Notes under the pieces: model-generated
Databases searched by the model: none
What the model was told of the DNA's origin: nothing
What the model saw: only the letters and a program-made list of their open reading frames with translations
In this document: positions 7,131 to 11,922 of the stretch, one piece after another
How positions within the stretch are numbered: position 1 is the first letter of the stretch
How the letters are laid out: each line of letters opens with the position of its first letter
Translations under genes and position numbers: made by a program
Assembly (NCBI GenBank): GCA_027083715.1
Contig: JALWNR010000505.1
Coordinates: 1 to 13,455 of the forward strand
Source: Bacteroidales bacterium
GTDB taxonomy: Bacteria; Bacteroidota; Bacteroidia; Bacteroidales; NBLH01
Length of the DNA: 13,455 nt
Direction of reading: 5' to 3'

Positions 7131-7474
7131 TAAAAAAATCTTTCTTAAAGATACTAATTATCATATTTAGGCTAAATCCTGTTGATTTATCAATTATTAA
7201 ACCATAAGCTAAAGCATACGGCTATTTATTAAATTACCCGGCATACTCTATTAATAGCAGCAGCCTTTAAGCTACAGTTTCCTCAAAATCCTAATAGTTA
7301 AAAGCTCTATCCGAAATTCATATTTTATATCTGCCATTTTAACCCTATCAAAATCGTTATTTATTGTACGCTAAATTAAATACAAATCAACCTTAAAATA
7401 CCCTAAAAAAAAGATTTTTTTTTATAAAAAAGTCATTTTTCGTACAAACAAGAATTAATTATAACTTTGTCCTA
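7131..7474. other. Divergent intergenic region between barrel gene and lipase gene
   Basis: About 340 nt of AT-rich sequence with no credible gene. It should hold the promoter of the leftward outer-membrane operon, but I find no clear TAnnTTTG on the minus strand; the nearest is TATCTTTA around 7153-7146. On the plus strand an A-run/T-run near-palindrome (A8-GA-T9, about 7405-7423) precedes the lipase promoter and could bend DNA. Confidence 0.45.
7438..7469 (+). promoter_or_regulatory. Promoter of the lipase gene, abutting its start codon
   Basis: TAACTTTG at 7462-7469 is a perfect TAnnTTTG -7 element. A weak -33 element (TTCG, 7439-7442) lies 19 bp upstream. The ATG of the lipase gene begins at 7475, only 5 bases after the -7 element, so transcription would start at or beside the initiation codon and give a leaderless or near-leaderless mRNA. 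Confidence 0.5.
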
Positions 7475-8359
7475 ATGAAAAAATACGGACTTATCATAAG
7501 TATTTTAATCTTTTTTATTGCCTGCAAAAGCAATAAGCTACCGGAAACACAAAACCAATGCGCCACAAAATACCCTATTTTATTGGTGCACGGTATTGGA
7601 TTTCGTGATGATGTTCCTTTGGTAAAATATTGGAGCAGAATACCTAAAGTTTTGAGAAAAAACGGTGCAAAAGTATATCTTGCACATCAGGATGCATTTA
7701 ACTCGCATGCCGAAAATGCCATAATCATAAAAGAACAGATTGATAAAATACTGAAAGAAACCGGAGCCGAAAAAGTGAATATTATAGCACACTCCAAAGG
7801 TGGTTTGGAAAGCCGCTATGCCATTACTAAGCTGGGAATGAGCAATAAAGTTGCCTGCCTGACTACTCTTGCTTCGCCTCATCGCGGAAGTGCAATGGCA
7901 GATACAATACTTGCTTTTTTAGAGCGCAAAAATATGCTGGATTGGAGTCTAAAAATAATTGGTAAATATGCAAAGTTGCTCGGAGACAAAAACCCGAACG
8001 TTTATCTGGCAAGTAATGAGCTGACAATAGCTTATATGAAGCATTTTAACCGATCTGTCCCCGATATACCTTCGGTATATTATCAAAGCTACGGCGGGCT
8101 TGTTACCGAAGATTATCCTGCATGGCATGTGCGCATTCAGTACAAACTAATGGCAAAAGCAGAAGGAGAAAATGATTGTATCGTTTCAAAACATTCCTAT
8201 CGATGGGGTAATTTCAGAGGTGTGGTTAAAAGCAGTGATGACTACGGAATTTCACACTTTGATATTGTAGGAATGCGTTTTGTTTCGCAACAAAGCAGTT
8301 TTGATGCAAACTATTTTTTTATTGAGTTGGTTAAGGATTTAAAAGCAAAAGGTTTCTAA
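7475..8359 (+). CDS. Lipase-like alpha/beta-hydrolase, predicted lipoprotein
   Basis: This 294-residue protein resembles bacterial triacylglycerol lipases of family I (Pseudomonas/Burkholderia LipA type). A lipoprotein signal ends FFIAC (Cys17), so the enzyme is probably membrane-attached and not secreted free. 'PILLVHGIGF' (34-43) is the oxyanion-hole strand. 'AHSKGG' (105-110) is the nucleophile elbow with Ser107; lysine replaces the more common glutamine of GHSQGG. 'LASPHRGS' (132-139) is typical of this family. Asp234 ('ENDCIVS') and His261 ('ISHFDIVG') are the expected acid and base, in the right order and spacing. Related bacterial lipases often need a foldase (Lif); none is visible here. 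The substrate (lipid ester versus polyester) cannot be told. It stands alone on the plus strand, and a group II intron relic begins 9-10 nt after its stop. Confidence 0.85.
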   Translation: MKKYGLIISILIFFIACKSNKLPETQNQCATKYPILLVHGIGFRDDVPLVKYWSRIPKVLRKNGAKVYLAHQDAFNSHAENAIIIKEQIDKILKETGAEKVNIIAHSKGGLESRYAITKLGMSNKVACLTTLASPHRGSAMADTILAFLERKNMLDWSLKIIGKYAKLLGDKNPNVYLASNELTIAYMKHFNRSVPDIPSVYYQSYGGLVTEDYPAWHVRIQYKLMAKAEGENDCIVSKHSYRWGNFRGVVKSSDDYGISHFDIVGMRFVSQQSSFDANYFFIELVKDLKAKGF

Positions 8360-8370
8360 CGGTTTAAAAT

Positions 8371-8441
8371 CGAGTAAGCAAGGGGAATTTCACCCCAAAC
8401 CTCTCACAGAACCGTATATGATAGTCTCCCATCAACGGCTC
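8371..8441 (-). ncRNA. Group II intron domains V and VI (relic)
   Basis: On the minus strand, GAGCCGTTGATGGGAG starts a hairpin that closes with CATATACGGTTC (8441-8409). This is the hallmark of catalytic domain V, including the AGC triad in the 5' strand. It measures 33 nt against the canonical 34, and one base of the lower stem appears lost from the 5' arm. Domain VI follows, with stems GAG/CTC and GGGG-TGAAATT-CCCC and an unpaired A seven bases from the inferred intron end, at the expected branch-point position. Confidence 0.75.
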
Positions 8442-8463
8442 TTGTTATACAAAAATACGCTTG

Positions 8464-8577
8464 TTAATAGACAAATCCAAACTGCCAATAGTAGAAGAGT
8501 GTGGGATACTGCTCCTGTACCCTTGCTAACCATTTGTAAAGGACTATCCTTTGCGAAAATCTGGTGATTGCAAATTG
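8464..8577 (-). pseudogene. C-terminal remnant of group II intron reverse transcriptase/maturase
   Basis: The 37 readable codons include 'ARVQEQYPTLFYYWQFG' and end at a TAA (8466-8464). This matches the usual C-terminal end of group II intron-encoded proteins, where a 'WL..v...P.LF.HW' motif precedes the stop. An in-frame TAG at 8580-8578 truncates it on the left, and no reverse-transcriptase core motifs (such as YADD) are found further upstream. The identification rests on the motif plus the domain V directly after it. Confidence 0.7.
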
Positions 8578-8638
8578 CTAGTTACAGCACCAAATATAAT
8601 GAATTATTATATGGTCAAATACTAATCGTAGTAAAAAT

Positions 8639-8657
8639 AGCACCAAAGGTGCGTAAT
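8639..8657 (-). repeat. REP-like palindrome upstream of the transposase gene
   Basis: Reverse copy of ATTACGCACCTTTGGTGCT, exact over 19 bases, ending 29 nt before the transposase ATG. A fragment of the same motif (AGCACCAAA) lies about 50 nt further left, near 8586-8594. Confidence 0.85.
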
Positions 8658-8686
8658 TAAATGATTAACTTAATAAACAAAGTATT

Positions 8687-9139
8687 ATGCCACAATCATT
8701 AGTTTACAATTATATACACATAACATTTAGCACAAAAGACAGACATCCTTTTATTGACAAAAATATCAGTAACGAACTATTTGGTTATCTTGCCGGAATA
8801 TGCAAAAACAAAGAATGTAAACCAATAATTGTTGGCGGACACAAAGACCATGTTCATATTTTATGTTTATTATCACAAAAAATAGCACTAATGAAGCTAA
8901 TAGAACAGATAAAATCACATTCTTCAAAATGGATAAAAACAAAAGGTAAACATTATCAAAATTTTTATTGGCAAAAAGGATATGGTGCCTTTTCTGTTAA
9001 TCCAACAGAAATTGGGATTGTAGAAGAGGATATTAGAAATCAAGAAAAACATCACGAAAAAAAGTCATTTAAAGACGAATACAGGGCATTTCTAAAAAAA
9101 TATAAAATTGATTATAATGAAAAATATGTTTGGGATTAA
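8687..9139 (+). CDS. REP-associated tyrosine transposase (IS200/IS605 TnpA-like, Y1 HUH)
   Basis: This 150-residue single-domain transposase is full length for the family. The start 'MPQSLVYNYIHITFSTKDRHPFI' and the end 'NQEKHHEKKSFKDEYRAF...KYVWD' are characteristic of the RAYT/IS200-like proteins common in Bacteroidota. The metal-binding HUH motif is H55-V-H57 ('GGHKDHVHIL'). The likely nucleophile is Tyr99 in 'WQKGYGAFSV'. Such enzymes cut and rejoin single-stranded DNA at hairpins with a guide tetranucleotide at the foot. The flanking GCACC-TTT-GGTGC palindromes with TTAC at their 5' foot are the obvious candidate substrates. All catalytic residues are present, so it may be active. No tnpB-like gene accompanies it. 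Confidence 0.92.
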   Translation: MPQSLVYNYIHITFSTKDRHPFIDKNISNELFGYLAGICKNKECKPIIVGGHKDHVHILCLLSQKIALMKLIEQIKSHSSKWIKTKGKHYQNFYWQKGYGAFSVNPTEIGIVEEDIRNQEKHHEKKSFKDEYRAFLKKYKIDYNEKYVWD

Positions 9140-9141
9140 TT

Positions 9142-9230
9142 ATTACGCACCTTTGGTGCTTTACGGTAATGCAATATACCAGAACCCTGCCCTAACAGAC
9201 AGGGCTAATGATTAATGCACCTTTGGTGCT
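9142..9230 (+). repeat. 89-bp composite repeat with two REP-like palindromes, right copy
   Basis: This begins 2 nt after the transposase stop codon. Palindromes at 9142-9160 and 9211-9230 flank a central hairpin (GCCCT/AGGGC around 9189-9205). It is the inverted partner of 3166-3254, with 84 of 89 positions identical by hand count. The first palindrome doubles as the right end of the transposase unit. Confidence 0.9.
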
Positions 9231-9274
9231 TTTTCCTGTTTTTCGCACTTTATAAAAAGGTGTCCCGTACCATA

Positions 9275-9373
9275 TTTGCGAATGTTTTTACCTAAAAAGA
9301 AAAATAAATCCGATAGTATTTCTTGTTCAAATTAGTGCTGAAAATTGTTAGGGTGTCCCAAAAATTAAAACAG
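9275..9373 (-). repeat. ~100-bp diverged repeat, right copy
   Basis: Its reverse complement aligns with 2908-3007, with the strongest identity over AATACTATCGGATTTATTTT (minus strand, starting at 9320). The minus-strand reading starts right after the hairpin that follows dsbD, just as the left copy follows the propeller gene's hairpins. An octamer, GGTGTCCC, occurs at about 9352 and again outside the aligned part at about 9259. Confidence 0.75.
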
Positions 9374-9374
9374 G

Positions 9375-9403
9375 AGCGTAACTCTATCGAGCTACGCTTT
9401 TTT
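9375..9403. terminator. Intrinsic terminator between transposase and dsbD genes
   Basis: AGCGTA (9375-9380) and CTC pair with GAG and TACGCT (9393-9398) around a TATC loop, with one A/C mismatch. Six Ts follow on the plus strand, ending transcription from the transposase side. On the minus strand the same stem is followed by CCTGTTTTAATTTTT, a weaker tail that could terminate dsbD. Confidence 0.75.
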
Positions 9404-9419
9404 AATGTTTAATTTATCG

Positions 9420-11528
9420 TTATTTTTTATTTCTTTTTTCAAACTCTTTTTTACCCTTATCTAAAAAATCTACAAAATCATCTACGTTCAAATCATATGC
9501 ACGCGGTTGAACCAGTAATTCTCCGTTTGCATCAAGCAAAACATAATACGGCTGTGCATTTACCTGAAAACGAGTGATTTGAAAATCAGCAAATTTTTTA
9601 CCGATGGTCTTTTTTACTTTTCCGTCAAAAGTTGAAGTAACCCATTCATTTTCCGGTAATTTTGTTTTGTCATCAACATATAGAGCCACAATAACATAAT
9701 CATTTTTTAAGCGCTTTAATACTTCGGGCGCTGCCCAAACATTGGCTTCCATCTCACGGCAATTTACACATCCATGTCCCGTAAAATCTAGAAACAAGGG
9801 CTTGTTCAGTTTTTTAGCTACACGCAAAGCCTGTTCGTAATCAAAATAGCCTTTTAAACCGTGGGGCAGGTGTAAGAACTCACTGTATTTTGGCTTTTCA
9901 GGAAGGGTATTCTCTTCAAAGTTTGCAATTGCTCCCGTATTATTTTCGCGAATAATTTCAGCCATATCAAAATCATGACTCGACATAGGGGGTAAATATC
10001 CTGAAAGGGCTTTCAATGGTGCTCCCCACATACCGGGAATTAAATACACTGCAAAAGTGAAAGAGGCTACTGCAAGGAAAAAACGGGGAACGCTTAAATA
10101 GGGTACATCACTGTCGTGCACAAATTTTAGTTTTCCCAGCAGATACATTCCTAACAAAATTGCCAAAACAATCCATATTGCCAGATAAATTTCACGATCA
10201 AGAATTCCCCAATGATATGTTTGATCGGCAATACTTAAAAATTTAAAGCCAAGTGCAACTTCTATAAAGCCAAGTACTACTTTTACCGAATTTAACCATC
10301 CACCGGATTTTGGTAAATTGCTCAACCATGATGGAAAAAATGCAAATAAGGTAAAAGGTAATGCAAAAGCCAATGAAAAGCCTAGCATTCCAATAATGGG
10401 TTCAAGTACAGCACCGCCTGCTGATTGTACTAAAATAGCGCCTACCAGAGGTCCTGTACACGAAAATGAAACCAAAACCAAAGTAAAAGCCATGAAAAAC
10501 GGAGCCATAAAACCTGCTTTGTCTTCTTTTTCAACACTTTTGTTTACCAACCAACTTGGCATAACAATTTCAAACATACCAAAAAATGATGCAGCAAATA
10601 ACATAAAAATGAGGAAAAACAATACGTTTGGTATCCAATGAGTACTTAACCAGTTGGCAAAATTAACTCCAAACAAAACAGCCACTAATGTTCCGATTAC
10701 TGTATAAATTAAAATAATAGAAAAACCGTAAAACAAGGCTTGCATACGTCCTTTTGCCTTATTCTCACCTTCTTTCAGAAAAAATGTTACAGTCATTGGA
10801 ATCATTGGAAAAACGCATGGAGTAAGAATTGCTAATAATCCGGCAAGGAAAGAAATCCAGAATAGCCACCAAAGCGAGCCGTTATCAATGTTTAATTTAT
10901 CTGATACGTTGGTGACAGGGGTAATATGCTCTGCTGTATCCTCTTCTGTAACTACTTGTTGCAAGTCCACTTTCTCTACTTCTACACTTACAGAATCTTT
11001 TGCTTCATTTTGTTTTACTTCTGTTGTAGTTTCCTCTTGTGAGCTTTTCGTCTCCGTTTTTTGCTCTGACTTTTTCACCGCTCCTTTTAATTGAAACTCA
11101 AAATCAGGATTAAAAAGCACACATTTATCTTCGTAGCAAACCTGATATTCCATTTCGCCTCGAACAACAAAATCTTTTGTGCTTAATATTTTAATTTTTT
11201 GAACAAGTTTAGCTTGATTTTCAAAATATTGAACATCAATATCAAAAATATCATCATGTTCTGTTTTGGGTGTAAATTCTTGAACTTTTCCTAATAATTG
11301 ATATGCGTCACTTTTTTCAAATGAAAATGTCATCTTTACAGGACCTCCATCCTCAAAAAATTGAGAATATAAATGCCAATCAGGTTCAATTTTTGCCTTA
11401 AAAATTAACTCTGCTTCATTGTTTGGAAGTTGTTTTACACTGTATGTCCACTTTACAGGGTTTATGATTTGTGCATTAAGAATATTTACAAAAAATACCG
11501 CAAATAAAATAAAAAGTACTCTTCTCAT
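9420..11528 (-). CDS. dsbD: Thiol:disulfide interchange protein DsbD
   Basis: This 702-residue inner-membrane protein passes electrons from cytoplasmic thioredoxin to periplasmic thiol proteins. All three modules are present. After a signal peptide (about 1-19) comes the periplasmic alpha domain with the cysteine pair C131/C136 ('VCYEDKCVLF'). A low-complexity, Glu/Thr/Lys-rich linker follows at about 152-200. The transmembrane beta domain (about 219-500) carries the redox cysteines C238 ('LTPCVFPMIP') and C357 ('SFSCTGPLVG'). The C-terminal thioredoxin-like gamma domain has the CVNC active site (C587/C590, 'FTGHGCVNCREME'). Length is longer than E. coli DsbD, mostly because of the linker and an extended loop at about 505-555. 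It stands as a single gene with its own flanking terminators. Upstream on the minus strand, TTTG near 11570 followed by AT-rich sequence is a weak promoter candidate. Confidence 0.95.
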   Translation of the reverse strand: MRRVLFILFAVFFVNILNAQIINPVKWTYSVKQLPNNEAELIFKAKIEPDWHLYSQFFEDGGPVKMTFSFEKSDAYQLLGKVQEFTPKTEHDDIFDIDVQYFENQAKLVQKIKILSTKDFVVRGEMEYQVCYEDKCVLFNPDFEFQLKGAVKKSEQKTETKSSQEETTTEVKQNEAKDSVSVEVEKVDLQQVVTEEDTAEHITPVTNVSDKLNIDNGSLWWLFWISFLAGLLAILTPCVFPMIPMTVTFFLKEGENKAKGRMQALFYGFSIILIYTVIGTLVAVLFGVNFANWLSTHWIPNVLFFLIFMLFAASFFGMFEIVMPSWLVNKSVEKEDKAGFMAPFFMAFTLVLVSFSCTGPLVGAILVQSAGGAVLEPIIGMLGFSLAFALPFTLFAFFPSWLSNLPKSGGWLNSVKVVLGFIEVALGFKFLSIADQTYHWGILDREIYLAIWIVLAILLGMYLLGKLKFVHDSDVPYLSVPRFFLAVASFTFAVYLIPGMWGAPLKALSGYLPPMSSHDFDMAEIIRENNTGAIANFEENTLPEKPKYSEFLHLPHGLKGYFDYEQALRVAKKLNKPLFLDFTGHGCVNCREMEANVWAAPEVLKRLKNDYVIVALYVDDKTKLPENEWVTSTFDGKVKKTIGKKFADFQITRFQVNAQPYYVLLDANGELLVQPRAYDLNVDDFVDFLDKGKKEFEKRNKK

Positions 11529-11648
11529 AATCGTATTTGTTTCATAAAAGTTTATAATATTGCGAATATATCAAAAAAAATCACATTTGGTTAATTGTTA
11601 TTGGGCATTTAACACTTATTAACATCCTAATATATTTCCAGCCCTATT

Positions 11649-11681
11649 ATTGTTATGTGCAAAAAGTTATCTTTATTTTTG
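11649..11681 (+). promoter_or_regulatory. Candidate Bacteroidota promoter with no downstream gene
   Basis: ATTG at 11649-11652, a 21-bp spacer and TATTTTTG at 11674-11681 fit the -33/-7 pattern (TTTG; TAnnTTTG). Both plus-strand flanks lack a protein gene, so the expected product is the short RNA described next. Confidence 0.45.
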
Positions 11682-11687
11682 GAGATA

Positions 11688-11791
11688 TACTAAACCGCTT
11701 AAGTTTTTTGTAAGAGTATCCCGATTTTCGGGGCAATGAAATTTTCTACAACTTATGTCACCGAGCACACTTGACACGACATAAGTTTTTT
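11688..11791 (+). ncRNA. Candidate small RNA ending at an intrinsic terminator
   Basis: Between the promoter-like signal and a strong terminator lies a ~100-nt transcribable stretch. It contains a CCCGA-TTT-TCGGG hairpin (11720-11732) and ends in the 10-bp stem AACTTATGTC/GACATAAGTT (11750-11759 with 11778-11787), followed by six Ts. A 12-codon reading frame (ATG at 11736, TGA ending at 11774, MKFSTTYVTEHT) overlaps the 5' arm of the terminator. No known RNA family is recognised; 6S RNA and tmRNA are excluded by size and sequence. Expression is not shown. Confidence 0.4.
11750..11791 (+). terminator. Intrinsic terminator, 10-bp perfect stem with T-tail
   Basis: AACTTATGTC pairs with GACATAAGTT across an 18-nt loop, and the stem runs into TTTTTT on the plus strand. 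There is no plus-strand protein gene upstream for it to serve, which is the main reason to suspect a small RNA. Confidence 0.6.
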
Positions 11792-11892
11792 AAAAATTAG
11801 TTTTATGAAATATATCGGATGAGTGGATGATGGAATAAAGGTATAATGGGATAATTGAGTACAGGTGTAAAGGGTAATTGTAAAAACAAATT

Positions 11893-11922
11893 AAAAAAAG
11901 CAGCTTTTAAGCTGCTTTTTTT
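11893..11922 (-). terminator. RNase G terminator, overlapping the stop codon
   Basis: A perfect palindrome, A7-GCAGCTT-TT-AAGCTGC-T7, provides a GC stem with a T-tail on both strands, so it can work in both directions. On the minus strand its A-run overlaps the TAA stop codon (11923-11921) of the RNase G gene. Confidence 0.85.

Larger units (their letters stand above)
8369..8580 (-). mobile_element. Degraded 3' end of a group II intron
   Basis: Read on the minus strand, the segment contains, in the canonical order, a reverse-transcriptase C-terminus (8577-8464), a domain V-like hairpin (8441-8409) and a domain VI-like stem (8408-8371) that ends GAT at 8369. Everything upstream (ribozyme domains I-III and most of the reverse transcriptase) is missing. 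The segment is bounded on the right by an unrelated AT-rich stretch and the REP/transposase element. The intron would have inserted just downstream of the lipase gene, on the opposite strand. It is a relic and cannot be active in cis. Confidence 0.8.
8639..9160 (+). mobile_element. RAYT transposase unit bracketed by inverted REP-like palindromes
   Basis: The unit runs from a reverse palindrome, AGCACCAAAGGTGCGTAAT (8639-8657), through the transposase gene to a forward palindrome, ATTACGCACCTTTGGTGCT (9142-9160). The two ends are exact inverted copies. This is the arrangement of REP-associated tyrosine transposases, domesticated relatives of IS200/IS605. A second forward palindrome, slightly degenerate (TTAATGCACC in place of TTACGCACC), follows at 9211-9230. 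Confidence 0.75.
11529..11920. other. Intergenic region between RNase G and dsbD genes
   Basis: About 390 nt without a credible protein gene. The left part should contain the dsbD promoter (minus strand). The middle holds a plus-strand promoter and terminator pair enclosing a ~100-nt candidate RNA (11649-11791). The stretch 11792-11890 is purine-rich on the plus strand with no recognisable feature. The right end is the RNase G terminator. Confidence 0.55.

Noticed and set aside
7580..7882. 100-codon minus-strand open frame opposite the lipase gene
   Set aside because: The lipase frame has all catalytic motifs. The antisense frame has no recognisable motif and lacks a promoter.
8339..8460. 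Lipase terminator formed by GGGG-AATTTCA-CCCC after the stop codon
   Set aside because: The stem is better explained as domain VI of the group II intron relic read from the other strand, and no T-tail follows it on the plus strand.
2908..9373. One large composite transposon delimited by the inverted repeats
   Set aside because: Only a RAYT is present and such enzymes are not known to move kilobase cargo. The repeats are internal mosaics, not clean ends, and no target-site duplication is evident. Independent insertion of two repeat modules is simpler.
10888..11094. Plus-strand open frame rich in Ser, Thr and Val opposite dsbD
   Set aside because: It is the antisense shadow of the low-complexity Glu/Thr/Lys linker in dsbD and shows no independent start signal.
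11688..11791. 6S RNA, tmRNA or a known riboswitch in the rng-dsbD gap
   Set aside because: Too short for 6S RNA and tmRNA, no recognisable aptamer core, and no plus-strand gene downstream for a riboswitch to control.
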